64,000 nucleotides of DNA from assembly GCA_021399445.1 (NCBI GenBank), contig JAJTUQ010000002.1:2666001-2730000 (forward strand), given 5' to 3'. Both the position numbers and the translations under genes were made by a program. This document shows positions 33,001 to 43,994 of this stretch, one piece after another. The stretch is from Xylogone sp. PMI_703. Lineage: Eukaryota; Ascomycota; Leotiomycetes. The number at the start of each line of letters is the position of its first letter. Position 1 is the first letter of the stretch. The notes beneath the pieces are model-generated. The model was not told the DNA's origin and ran no database searches. It worked only from the letters and a program-made list of their open reading frames with translations.

Positions 33001-34208
33001 TGGTGATGGCGTACACGGTACAGTAAAATTACGGTTTAGGAGTAATGTGTGCGCCCGGGGGCGTTGTTGTTGCATGCGCTTACCTTCTGCTTTTGCCCTG
33101 TGTTTGTCTTGATCCTTGTTGGTAGCTGAAGCGTGGATTGTTCTGTACTGTATGTGTACGGCAGTGATAAAGCCATTTTAGAACCAGGACATGGCTGGGA
33201 GAAAGAGAGGAGGGCTTCGCTTCGGTTCTTCTACGGTACGAACAACTGCTGTGCTAGGTTGCCGGGTGGTGTCTTTCTTTCCAGTGCTGACTAAAAGCTT
33301 GCCTGGACCCTGAGTTTAGTTACTTCAGCCCTCAGCCTTTAGCCTTCGGAGTTTTTTTACTTATTAGGGTACTAAAATGAGTATTTGTACTAGTACTATT
33401 ATGGAAATCTGTTCGGCTGTGGATCGCGGCAGTTGTCGAAGTGGGATGACTAATTTGCTAGACGTTTTGGAATTGCCCACTACGCTAACAGCAGTAGGTA
33501 GAACAGCAACCAGAAGAATAGCAATTTCGTTGGAAGTGATGACTGTACGGTACTGTACTGCAATGCCGTTGTATAGTTAGTTGCTTTTAGGTCGTAAACG
33601 AATGCCGTAATGCTTTGGTAAAATAGCTTCCTCTCGTCAGTACAACTACCATATCGTGATGATTGGGGGCCGAGATGACTAGATCTTGCTGAGGTAAGGT
33701 GATACGAGATCAGATTCCATAAAAATGGCATGTTGTAATATCAGCTTGGACCCAGAGTGCACTGATAAATCGTCAAGAATCGGCAACTGACTAAAACATA
33801 AGACTCTACTGCTAGATGCAGTAATAATGCCATTGTATTCGCTCCTTGGTATGTGAGTTGTTATCCTGTATGTACCTTTTCCTCCCTAGCCCAAAAAGAT
33901 GCATGTAAATATACAACCAGATGTAGAACCGTAGCTCTCCCTGTATATCGTACGTACTCTCTATAGACCAAAAATGAAAATCCCAGTGCCCCTCTTTTTC
34001 CCGCTTTTGCTCCTTCTCCTTTCCAGCATTTCCCCAATTAGGTATCATGTAAACAAATATATAGCAAAGCTCTACTTGGTAATAATAGGCACTTCGCAGA
34101 CCTAAAAACGCCAAAGAAATATTATGAGATGTCAGTGTCCAAGTCATATGATCAAAAATCAATAGTCAAAGAAAAATTCCCCCCTTCCAAAAGAACCCCT
34201 GAACCCTA
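30039..34208. other. 4.2 kb gap with clustered GTAC motifs, no gene seen
   Basis: This is the longest gene-free stretch. Frames such as 31125-31616 (+) and 31847-32173 (-) show no family resemblance or codon regularity. The sequence contains many GTAC-centred words: ACCGGTACTACCGTAC at 31065-31080, TTACTGTACCTGAGTACC near 32737, ACGTACCGTAACCGTAAAC near 32833, GTACACGGTACAGTAA near 33012 and CTGTACGGTACTGTACTG near 33542. It also has a CAAA tetranucleotide run near 32670-32686. A non-coding RNA or a long 3' UTR for the minus-strand gene ending at 34209 cannot be excluded. Confidence 0.5.
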
Positions 34209-36488
34209 CTATGTCCCTGAGGGTGCTGCACTCTCGTTCCCCTGCAAAGCTGCGGTTACACGGTCTAAGATGCTTCTGCCCACCGTCTTAAGCGTATCCG
34301 CAGCGCCTTCCATCGCCTTGCCTTCTTCGGCAACTCCGCGTAATGCATCTTCAATTTCCGTACATCGCTGTTGTAATCGTCGGATTTCAGCTCGAAGTGC
34401 TTTCTCTGAGTCTGACTCTGTAAGTAAGCGCTGTGATTCAGACCGAGACAGCTGCAGTTCGCTTGCAGGCTGCTCAAATTTGATAACGGGCGTGCTTTCT
34501 GACCGTGGTTCTGCTGCAGCTAATGCTGCAGGGTCCTCTCTAGATGAGGTCCCGGACATAGACACGTCTGCCGACGGCGGTTCATCGGGTCGCCCCGCTT
34601 TCAGTGCTTCGATTCGACGCTCCATATCAGACTTGATCCTATTCCAGTTCTTCCTCTCTTCGCTGGCAAGCTCCTCTAGCCGACTGGCCTTCTTGACAAT
34701 CTCAATGTACTGTGCACCTTCCTGCACAGCGGCCTGCCGGAACTCATCCCGGCTCCGCTGAAGGTCTTCTATTTCTTTCTCTAGCTCCTGGACCTGCCCC
34801 TGCAGTCTAAGCTTCTCCTCGGTCAGACTGATAATCTCGCTATCAGAAACGGCATGTTTCTTCTCCAGCGCACTGGCCCTTGTTTGTGAGCGCAGGAAGG
34901 CGGCGAGCAGCTTGTCATGCTCGCCCTGCAGGGAGGTCAAGGCCATCTTCTGTACCGAGACTTCATGCTGAAGCGCGGCAGCATGGGCCTGAAGCGCGTT
35001 GTCCGAGGAGGTCTGGGCCACTGAAATGGGCGGCAATACGTTGCTGACATTAGTCTGCTGCAGGCTCGATGCCGACGGGAGCCCGAGAGACTGTGAAGAA
35101 CCATAAGCGGACGAGGATGAAGCTTGGAAGTTTAGGGACGTTGGCGACGGGAGCGACCTTCCTGGAGGAGACGGCAATTGTCTGTTCTGAGAAGACGTTG
35201 GTTGCTGCTGCTGCTGTTGTTGCTGCATACCAGAGGATCTGTGAGCCATGGGATCTGTAGAATTCGGGGACGCATAATATGAGGGCTGTGATCTTATTGG
35301 CGGTAGGCTCTCGGGACCGGACAACCCTGTTGCTAGCGATCGCCTTTTTGGGGTATTGGCGTCAGCTGTTGCAGTAGAGTCAGCCGCATCCACATGGCTG
35401 TACTCGTCTGCACTCGAATTATATCGTCTCTTCATGATGTCCGATGCTCCATCCTGAGTGGTACTTGGGCCAGGTTTCTTCTCGGGGTCGACGTCAAATT
35501 TGCTTCCAGGATCCTGCGAAACGCTCTGCACATACTTGTCGGCAAGCTCATTCACGTGGTTGATTTTGCCCAGGAGCCAGTTAAGGGTAAGCTTAAGGCC
35601 AAACTGTGCGATTGGCGGGCAGTCAGCAGAACCAATGCGACGTTGCTCGGGGCCCTATTGCAATACAAATTCACAGGGTCAGCAGGTTAAATTCAACCAG
35701 AACCCAGTACCATGAGGGGTTGTTAAAGAGAAAAGGGCGAACGCCTTACCTGAGCTACTCCCCGTCGGCCGGGCGACATACCCGACCGAAGCGTCTCTGC
35801 AAGCTGACTCAGCCCAGCTGCAGCAGCCTGCGTGACATATGCAAGTTCCGGGCTTTTATTGCAGATATCGCAGGATTCTTGCTCAACGCCATAATTTGTA
35901 AAATCTGGAATGGTAGTCTCTCTTAGACTGCGCCTGCATCGTTGGCATAGGGCAGAGGGATCATAGTCTTGCGCGCGCGTATTTTCCGATTTGGTAGGGA
36001 GGTAACTCAAAGCCTCGGTAGATCGATCCGAGCCATACATAGGACCTGGTGAATTCTCCATTAGCCCAAATGACACTCTTAGCTTTTACACAGGAATTTC
36101 TTTCCCTTAGCCTGGGGGTGTAAAAAGAAGAAAAGGAATATCGAGCTCCGTCACTCGAGAAGAACCTACTCCGTACTGCATTTATAACCATTTTGCCATG
36201 GCCCTGCGGCGTTGCGTCACTCTGGCTTGGACCATATCGTGGTCTCTTTGGCATTGCCTCTCTGTGTTCGGGATCATACCGGCCTGCCTCTCCCATAGTG
36301 CCCGCTCTCGGTATCTGTGGTCTCGTATATGGAATAGCATCGAGCTGTGGCAAGAAGCTGCCACTCCACAAGTTCTGCGGCGCTGCAGTGCTGGGTGCTG
36401 CCGCGGTCCCTCTGCTGTACATTCTCTCCTCCCATGGTCGCTTGCCCACTCGACTCGATTGCGACGCCTCCCACTCTTGTGCACCCAT
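34209..36488 (-). CDS. Coiled-coil protein with paired CxxC motifs, unknown function
   Basis: Proposed exons, in order of transcription, are 36488-36177, 36082-35750 and 35654-34209, giving about 696 residues. The N-terminus is Arg/Pro-rich. A possible treble-clef or zinc-ribbon site lies at about residues 135-165, with ALCQRCRRSLRE and, 21 residues later, SCDICNKS (CxxC..CxxC). A well-ordered stretch follows (AQFGLKLTLNWLLGKINHVNELADKYVQS). Next comes a Ser/Pro-rich region with an eight-Gln run, then a long coiled coil from about residue 450 (LQGQVQELEKEIEDLQRSRDEFRQ and similar), and a Ser/Ala-rich C-terminus. Intron 2 (95 bases) is clear because both sides join in phase. Intron 1 is less sure: donor 36176 with acceptor 36083 closes the phase, but a donor eight bases downstream paired with a nearby AG is also possible. 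I do not recognise a family. DNA- or chromatin-associated scaffolding would fit but is inference. Confidence 0.75.
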
Positions 36489-39400
36489 TGCGCGCGTCTA
36501 CCAACACCAATGGACGAAGGCGTATTGTGAAATTGAAATCAACAAGCAGACGTCCTATCCATGTGGCCTAGAAGCTCATTGGAGGCGTCGAGCTTGCTGA
36601 TTCGGGGAAGTAGCGAGCTGTAGAAGAGATATTGTATGGGTTGTTTTCTGTGGGACCTGCATTGTCATTATTTGTCAGTAACGGAGTCTGTGGTTGTTGG
36701 GAAATCGCCAGTGGAGAGAGGACACTGAGCGAGGCTGTCAAACACCGCGATGGTCAATCAGCGGTTTGCAGCAAGACCATTCCCCATACGTACCTGGCCT
36801 TCTTTCTGTGAACCCTAGGTACAAGTAGCTCCCTTCTTGCCACGCCTTGAGAGTGCGACGGGAGGAAGAGCAGGTATGGTATGGTATTGTATGGCGTTTT
36901 TCCGGCCTTTTTTGAGAATCACTCCTCCTTGGTTGGAAGAAAGAGAGCGAGGAGAGTAAAACCTCAAGAGGCAACCATGCGACCTTTACGTCCCACAAAA
37001 CGGGGCAGCGAACACGTACCAACGAATTCTCCGTAATCAGCAGTTGCCGGCGAGCAGGGAAGGTCTCTTTTCTTTCTTTTTGTGCTTCCACCACCTTACG
37101 TTATGTTTATAAAACGACAGTGCGCGCATTCACTGCAGGTTGTCGAGGGGGAGAGAGAGCGTGGTTGTGGGTAGGGTGCACTATGGTGCACTGTGCGCTC
37201 TGCACCAGGAAACCGGACAAGAGCTCGCGATATGATGGAGCAAGCGGCCCCTGGGGGGTTTGAGTCTGAGAGTTTGAGCACGCCACCCCAGCATTCGGAC
37301 ATGCAGAGGGCTCTAATTGAAGCAGGTCGAGGTCATTACGGTACTCGGGGGGATGATTCGAAGAGCGCTACCTCCCTTGCGCCTAGCGCAGGACAGCAGG
37401 GGCGGCGACGCAAGGGAGAAGGGAGACGGAGGGAACGGAGGGGGTGGAAGGAGAGTCTGTCCAGGTTCAGGTCGAGCGTACGGAGTGCAGCACCGTATTT
37501 TTGCTACCATGCTACTACCATACCGTATTCTGGTGGTTGTCGCGGTGTCTGTGTCCTTGCAGCATGGTGGTCCTTCGGCCTCGTGGGCGCTCTGCTCTTC
37601 TCCTGGACAGCCGCCCCCAGGAGGCGCTTGTGGAGCGGCGGGCAGCAGCTTGGACGCGCAGGGTGGACCGACTCGCTGGGAGATTTGGCAGCGTGGCATC
37701 GGCCTAGTATCGCCCCATTACATAATGCGTGTCATGCCGTGTGCCCAGCGGTGACTGGCTGGACGATCCCTGGCGCCGAGGACATGCGATGCGGCAGAAG
37801 GGGAGAGAGGCGAGAGAGGGAAGGGGCCGGCTCGATGTCTCCAGCGCTGGGCGTGCTGGGGGTAGCAGCACGTTGATTGGTCCGCAGCTGCTCCAAGCCT
37901 GCTCGCTCGCACAAGTGACGACGGGGCGCTGGCCTCCACCTGAGTCAGGTGTAGCGGAGCCCTGGGGTTGCTTGCTTAGTGATCCAAACCACCGCTGACT
38001 CAGATCGCGTTCCCGATCCGGCCTAGTCGGGGCTTTCCAGCAGGCGCGCGAAAACGGCATAGCGGGGACCGCGCCAACCGATGCGATCTGGAAACAACAG
38101 AGCCGGACCACGCTGGCTGGCTGGGTCGCATCTGCGCTGGAATCCATCCGATCTGACTCCAGCTATTTTCGTCTGCCGGGTGGGAAAGGCCCCTTGCTTG
38201 CTGACTGCATCAACGGCGCGCCTGCGGAATCTCTCATTTTCTCTTCGCTCTGCAAAACTTCCTCTTTGGAATAGCCGATCTGCCTCGCAGCAAAACCCCC
38301 CTGGTGGCCCCTCCCCAAGACGTCAGAACGCATCCCGGCTGTGCGCCTCACCGTGGAATCACGGATCCAAACTGGGGCTTGACGGCTGGCGCGGTGGGCG
38401 AATTGTCCCAAGCGCAGGTCCTTGGACGATGGACTTCAGAACAGAAGGTCATATGGACCCAGCAACCAGGTCATGGCCGGCTGCCAGGCGATTACTGTAC
38501 ACAGTACAGCTGCTGCAGCACAGGGAGGATCCGATCGAAGGAAAAGGAGATCGGCCCCCTTGCAGCCGCAACCAGCAGTAGCCAGCAGCCCAGCAGCAAA
38601 GGCCTGGACACCTGGCGCTGGCCTTTCATGTCGGCCGCACTCACAGTTTGCTTGGCGCCTCGCGGCTTTTGTTCCTTCAGCCCAGGCCAGAACGAGGACG
38701 CGCTGCATGCATTTGCAAGTGGGCTCTGGCTCTTGGCTTCTGGTTCGCCTGGATTAGGGCAACCCTCACGCTAACGACCGTCCGATGGGGTGGTTCATGA
38801 TTACTGTACACGCTATATATCGCACGCGGTTCGCCCTTCCTTTGTGAACATCTGCACAATTTCCTCGGGGTAAAAGGGGGTGTTGCTGACAGAGTCCCAC
38901 GGGAATCATAAGAGTGGTGAGGGCGTAAAGGAATCGCGAGGGAAATGTCAACGCATGTGCATGCGTGTTTGATGCATGTATGTGTCTGAGTGAAGGTATA
39001 TATGTGTGTCTCTGCCGTCGCCGTGGCAGGGAGAAAGGACCTGTGGTGGTGGTGATGACGATGGTGATAATGATGATATGCCGTAAATGATGCAAGGATT
39101 GCATATAAACCGTGTCAGAGTTTCGTGTACAAATCCAACACAAAGTGCAGCACAGTACAGTAGCGCTTGTCGTACGGCATAGAACCAGTTGCGTGCCTGT
39201 CATCTTTTCTTCAAATCTTCTTAGGCACGAAGAATCGTATCCCCCGGCTGGGAAAAACAACCCCCCCTTGCTTTCCCGGATTTGTAATAGCCAGCCTTGT
39301 TGTCATCAACAATCAAACGGCGTTTGGATTTCGCGCAGTACAAGTCAGCAAGTCGTCAATTCTATGGGGCTGTATGTTGGCTACTTCTCGCTTACCCGCC

Positions 39401-39898
39401 TCGGTCGGCCTCGAGCCGCGCATCTCCCCGAAAAGGCGGACCATTCATTCCGAAAATTCTCCGTACGTAAACGACCATCCAAGTACTTACAGAAAAGTAC
39501 TATTACTACTCACTTTCGCACTGTACGTACAGCTGCGATCCCAACAACCTCGATCAGCTAAGCAACTGGCGTACGGTAAGCAACTTTATTCCCCTGCCCT
39601 GCTCTGCCGAGTCTGCTTTGCTTTGCTTCTTGGCTGCTTCATGTCACGTATCACCAAAAACTCGCCAAGACTAATCCAAAGAGGAATCTGCACTCGGCCC
39701 CTCATGGCCAAGTGCCGGACATAATAGTACTACTTAATATTAACTACCAGAATTTGATGCTATACGGCCCGATCCAACATGCTCGCTCAAGGCATCCCCG
39801 AACGCTTGCCGCTATTTGTTAATTTGTTGATTCTGTTACTATACATTCTTCTGACGCCCCGTTCTTTTTCGATCCCTTCATCCCTCACAATAGTCCCC
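36489..39898. other. 3.4 kb gap with a GC-rich core, no gene seen
   Basis: No supported gene. From about 37140 to 38720 the sequence is clearly more GC-rich than its surroundings. Frames are therefore open on both strands at once, which is the sign of composition rather than coding. The flanks contain GTAC-type words (for example ATTACTGTACACAGTACAG near 38491 and GCACTGTACGTACAGC near 39519). The gap includes the promoter of the coiled-coil gene and the 3' UTR of the CWC22 gene. Confidence 0.5.
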
Positions 39899-42370
39899 CT
39901 AACTATATCTCCTCCCCCGTTTTGGTGGAGGAGACCTTGAATCGCTGTAATCCCTTCTTCTCTTCGGCGGCGGTGAGCCGGATACGCTCCGTCTGCGTCC
40001 TGATCGCCGCTGTGAGGGAGATCGTGAGTAACTGCTATCCCGGCGAGATCGGCGAGGAGGGCTTCGAGAGTAGCTGGCGCTTCTGCTCGCTCTTCGGCGT
40101 ACAGGCGAGAGCGACCTGCTGTCATTGCGCCGGCGTGGTGGAGAGTCGCGTGCCAGAGACGAGTTCCTGCGACCTATATTCCTTCTTTGTGGAGGAGACG
40201 CTGAATAACTAGCCACAGAGGCGGATCTGCTAGATGGCGTCATAGAGCGGCTGTCTCTCCGTCCGACTCGCTTCGGAGGAGGTGATCTAGAATCACTGGG
40301 TGGGCGACGACCTCGTCTAGGTGGTGTAACTGATCGGGAGTCTCTTCTCGTGGTTCGCCGTGGAGGAGTACGTGAAACCGTAATCGACCTACTTCTACTT
40401 CTTCCCCGTTCAGTAATTCTGCCACGTCTTGGAGGCGTTCGTGACGCAGATCGCCGTCTTCCAGATGCACGATCCCTTGATGGCGACCGTGACCGTGACC
40501 GAGAGCTGGAGTATGAAGATCCAGTATATGATGAGTAGCTGGACACGGAGCTGCCGGATTCTGATTCGGAATCATCTGCTGCTGCAGGAGGTGCTGGCAG
40601 AGCGGGCTTCGGCATGTTTTGTAGATGCTCACGCATTTCTTCCGTTACAGCACCCATTCCAATACTCGTAAAGTAGTTGATAGAAAACCTGATATTCCGC
40701 GGAACGTCCTTGGGAAACAAGCCTTCCAAGCTTGGGCGTAGAATGTCATCTTTAAGGCGAGCTTGCAGTTTCGGCATGCCCATCTCTTCGGTCAGTTCCT
40801 GGAACAGGATCTTGATGAAAATTCTGCTGCTCGATGTGGTCTCTTCCTCATTTAAATGTATAGTAGATAGAACATGCCATCCAATGGCGTCTGAACTGAG
40901 GAGATGCCCAAAGAAGCGGGCAATATTCCTGAGCCGGTTGGTCTCGTAACGGTGGATAGTGTCGTAGTATTTGGCGAATGACTGCTCGAAGAGATCTGTC
41001 CAGAGACGATTGATCTTTGCAAAACGCTCCCCAATGAGACCGTAGAATTTAGAATAAGTCTTCTCTTGGGAGCAACACTCGATAACCATCGACGGTAATT
41101 CCGGCTCTTGGCCAGCTGGAAGATTGAGCTTCATAAGTTTGTGGCAACATTCTTCCGGATCAATGCTGGACATTATTGTAAGGTATATTGTTCGTCGAAG
41201 GTTCACCAGGTCAGTGTTGCTCTGGTCTTTGATCTCGAGAGCCTTTTGCTCCTCCTCTTCCTCTTCCTCGCTTTCGCCCGTCTCTTCTTCATCATCTTCG
41301 TCATCACTTCCTTCTCCAAGAATCTCCGCCTTCAGCTTCTTGTAGGCCTCTTCGTTCTCTTCCCACTGTGGATCAAATTTGAAAACATTCAAGCCGTCCT
41401 GCACATCAATATCATCATCAAGTGAAATTTGGTGTGTAATCTGATCCTCCTCCTCGACGAGGTCTAATTCTTCTCGGATAGCAGGATTATCCTTGTATTG
41501 ATCCTTCCGCACCTGGAACAGAACTTCGATCATATACTGAACCCTCTTATCAATATCCGCCTCGTGCAATATGCTTCGAAACTGATCAAAAACCGCCAAA
41601 GCAATGGGGCGACTCATTTCTTCCAGATGCTGGCCAACCTCCCTCGTTAACCCAACTGCAATCTCCACACTGTCGTCAGTGGGTTTGTGCAATAGTAAGA
41701 GGAGGATCTGAGCAGCCAACATTTCATGAGCAACTTGTTGGTTGACTAAATGTGCTATAAATGTCGTGGATGAAAGACAAACTGCCTTGTCATTCCGTTT
41801 AAAGGCCTTTCGAAACTGCACAATAAGACGGCTAATCAGAAGTTCCCCAACTTTTGGAAGCTTCGTATTAACAATGGCAGCCATCGCCGCGTAAATAGGT
41901 GTAAATGGTAAACTAGCTGCTTGAGCTTTCATTATGCTGCGGCAAAACAAGCCTCGACCTCTAACCAGATTCTCACCAAATAATTCCGGCACAATGTGCT
42001 TTATATTTGATACATTGACCTTATTGATGAGACCGTTGATCGATTTTTTCAATGCCTCCCATGCCATTCGTTGGTATTCTTTGCTGGTTTTATCCGTAAT
42101 CTGAGCCTGAAGAGCTCGCAGCCGCGCCGGCGGTATATACGTGCCTCCAGATCGCATATTGAGCAGTTTTTCATACTCAGCTTTTGCTGCAGCTTGTTTG
42201 TCCTCCTCACTCATAACTTTTGTTGGCGCAGAATCTCGACCTCGTCGGGATTCCATTCTGCGAGATGGTCCATCACCATTTCGATCACGCCGTGGAGAAG
42301 TTGGCACTCCACGGTCAGAGGCTTCTGCTAGTTTTCTGGGCGGCGATGCTGCTCTTTCAACTTCCGTCAT
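39899..42370 (-). CDS. CWC22: Pre-mRNA splicing factor Cwc22
   Basis: This single-exon gene encodes 823 residues. Cwc22 joins the spliceosome before catalysis, is needed for the first step, and escorts the exon-junction factor eIF4A3. Domains in order: a charged, Arg-rich N-terminus; a MIF4G domain at about 80-310 ([46 protein letters not shown]); an acidic linker ([20 protein letters not shown] near 365); an MA3 domain at about 390-560 ([65 protein letters not shown]); and a long RS/SR-rich tail of about 230 residues rich in RSRS, SPP and RRR. The RS tail is usual for metazoan and filamentous-fungal forms and absent in yeast. The frame upstream of 42370 has no ATG, so this Met is the likely start. 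It is divergent from DPM2. Confidence 0.95.
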   Translation of the reverse strand: MTEVERAASPPRKLAEASDRGVPTSPRRDRNGDGPSRRMESRRGRDSAPTKVMSEEDKQAAAKAEYEKLLNMRSGGTYIPPARLRALQAQITDKTSKEYQRMAWEALKKSINGLINKVNVSNIKHIVPELFGENLVRGRGLFCRSIMKAQAASLPFTPIYAAMAAIVNTKLPKVGELLISRLIVQFRKAFKRNDKAVCLSSTTFIAHLVNQQVAHEMLAAQILLLLLHKPTDDSVEIAVGLTREVGQHLEEMSRPIALAVFDQFRSILHEADIDKRVQYMIEVLFQVRKDQYKDNPAIREELDLVEEEDQITHQISLDDDIDVQDGLNVFKFDPQWEENEEAYKKLKAEILGEGSDDEDDEEETGESEEEEEEEQKALEIKDQSNTDLVNLRRTIYLTIMSSIDPEECCHKLMKLNLPAGQEPELPSMVIECCSQEKTYSKFYGLIGERFAKINRLWTDLFEQSFAKYYDTIHRYETNRLRNIARFFGHLLSSDAIGWHVLSTIHLNEEETTSSSRIFIKILFQELTEEMGMPKLQARLKDDILRPSLEGLFPKDVPRNIRFSINYFTSIGMGAVTEEMREHLQNMPKPALPAPPAAADDSESESGSSVSSYSSYTGSSYSSSRSRSRSPSRDRASGRRRSASRTPPRRGRITERGRSRSRSITVSRTPPRRTTRRDSRSVTPPRRGRRPPSDSRSPPPKRVGRRDSRSMTPSSRSASVASYSASPPQRRNIGRRNSSLARDSPPRRRNDSRSLSPVRRRASRSASYSRSPPRRSRRDSSYSRSPSQRRSGRRRSVSGSPPPKRRRDYSDSRSPPPKRGRRYS

Positions 42371-42767
42371 GTTTGCTGCTTCACGGTTGATAGCTTTGTC
42401 GCAGGAGAGGCGGTAACTGGTATGTCTGGGAGCCTTGCTCAGTACTGCTCCATTCTTAAAGGGATTGCTAGAGATGCAGAACTCTAGAGAATATGATCTT
42501 GATAGATCAAATAAGCTAATCTTAAAAGGACACTGTGAGGTCTGTTGTTGTCGCAAGATCAAGAGGTGCAGGCAACGAGTCGCGAGGCGAATTTCCTAGC
42601 GCGCTAAGAAATTTAAGGTTTGCAGTGGAGAGCGGAAAGCCAGATGGCAGCTCCTTGCCTCGTCAATACCAAATGCCAGCAAGGACGAAGACGCTATATC
42701 TACCACGCACTCTTCAAAATTAAGCTTTTGATTGAATTCAACACACTCCTTTAGATTCATTGCAACA
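42371..42767. other. Divergent promoter of CWC22 and DPM2
   Basis: Only 397 bases separate the two start codons, so the regulatory sequences must be shared or interleaved. I see no defined element. Confidence 0.5.
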
Positions 42768-43158
42768 ATGGTAAGCACAATACGAGCGATTTCTGACAGA
42801 GCCCCAATCTTTGAAATCCTGCTAACTACTTCCTTCAGCTGGACAAACTTGTTGGCCTCGCGATGCTTGTCGCCGCTTCCGTCGTATTTCTTTACTACTC
42901 TATTTGGACGCTAGTTCTGGTATGGCATACTTTAATCCTTGATTGGGAACCTAAAGAAACTAACTATCGTAGCCATTCGTTGATTCCGATCACCCTATTC
43001 AAAACGTGTTTCCCCCGCGTGTCTGGGCGATTCGAATCCCAGTCATACTTATTCTGCTGGGATCTGCGGTCGTAGGCTCATTCTTGAGTGTTGTTATGAT
43101 TCGAAGTAACAGAAAGAAGGCTGCAAAAGCCAAAGCTGCTGGTAAAAAGAAGGCTTAA
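42768..43158 (+). CDS. DPM2: Dolichol-phosphate mannosyltransferase regulatory subunit 2
   Basis: Exons are 42768-42770, 42839-42919 and 42973-43158, giving 89 residues. DPM2 is a small ER membrane protein that stabilises the dolichol-phosphate-mannose synthase complex and also assists GPI-anchor synthesis. Seen in the sequence: after Met, LDKLVGLAMLVAASVVFLYY forms the first span (about 6-26). A short lumenal loop PFVDSDHPIQNVFPPRVW follows. The second span lies at about 45-68 (IPVILILLGSAVVGSFLSVVM), and the tail is basic (NRKKAAKAKAAGKKK). All marks and the length match the family. The first exon is nothing but the ATG, followed directly by GTAAGC at 42771. The acceptor CCTTCAG precedes CTGGAC at 42839. 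This split explains why no long open frame covers the gene. Confidence 0.93.
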
Positions 43159-43994
43159 GGAGTGGCTTATTGGTGTCTAGGAAGTAGGATAGGGGTGATT
43201 AGTGTACTGGACAAAGCGACTCATTTCAAGAAGGGCACAAATATCATTTTTGGGAATTTCTAGCATTAGTAAATGGAAAGAGCTTGTTGGCTGGTTGAAA
43301 CTCTCATTCAGGTGCAGTTTATCAACAGTTTCTGTACAACAGATCAGTACTCTATTCAACTACGTGTATTTTGACTGCGATAGAACAGGTTCGATCTTAA
43401 TGCGGCTTCACGAGCATATCACCACCGTAAAAGCATGTAAAACCAGATCATATGACTGCCGGAACACCGCATCCCTGGTCATGGGAAAGCCAACAACATG
43501 CACCGCGAGAACTCGTGGATTGTCCCAAAGCGAATGATCACGAGTTAGTCATTTAGGCCAGGTACGGAAGATGCAGCATTCAGATGATCCGGACGAATCC
43601 TGGCGCTGGCAGCACGGCGGTGACGAATCAGGAATGGTTCTGTGCTGCGCGCTACCAAGGGGCCGCTTCCAGCTGTAACTGCGGTTACCCCTCTATCGGG
43701 CGGAGCTCTGCCTCCTGGAGTCATGAGCAATACGGTGACGAAGCATCCATCAACTCAACTCCATATCCACAACATCTTCAGAATATATCATTATAAAGCG
43801 CGCTCAGTTGTCGAGCTTCCTACACGCGTTTCCGGATACTTTACACGTCCGGAAGGCCTGCGCAAGGCCTACACTTATCTAAGACTGTACCTGCCGTCAC
43901 CGCTTAGGTTGCGGCTTCCAACTACCGGGAGCCTCCGCAACAACCTCTTTGGAGTTGGTAAACAGATCCTGACTTATACCTGCTTGCCTTTTGA
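43159..43994. other. Gap between DPM2 and BCAS3-like gene
   Basis: This is 836 bases without a supported gene; the frames at 43202-43537 and 43642-44010 show no family resemblance. It should hold the DPM2 3' UTR and the next promoter. Confidence 0.5.

Noticed and set aside
37193..38774. Many long overlapping open frames on both strands
   Set aside because: They arise because the block is GC-rich. Frames are open on both strands at once, with no domain-like content and runs of Arg, Pro, Ser and Cys.
39922..42416. Plus-strand frames opposite CWC22 (for example 42141-42416)
   Set aside because: They are shadows of the Cwc22 reading frame, caused by its Ser/Arg-rich and acidic tracts.
43026..43042. 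tRNA B-box-like GATTCGAATCCC
   Set aside because: It lies inside the third exon of DPM2, with no A-box or acceptor stem at the right spacing.
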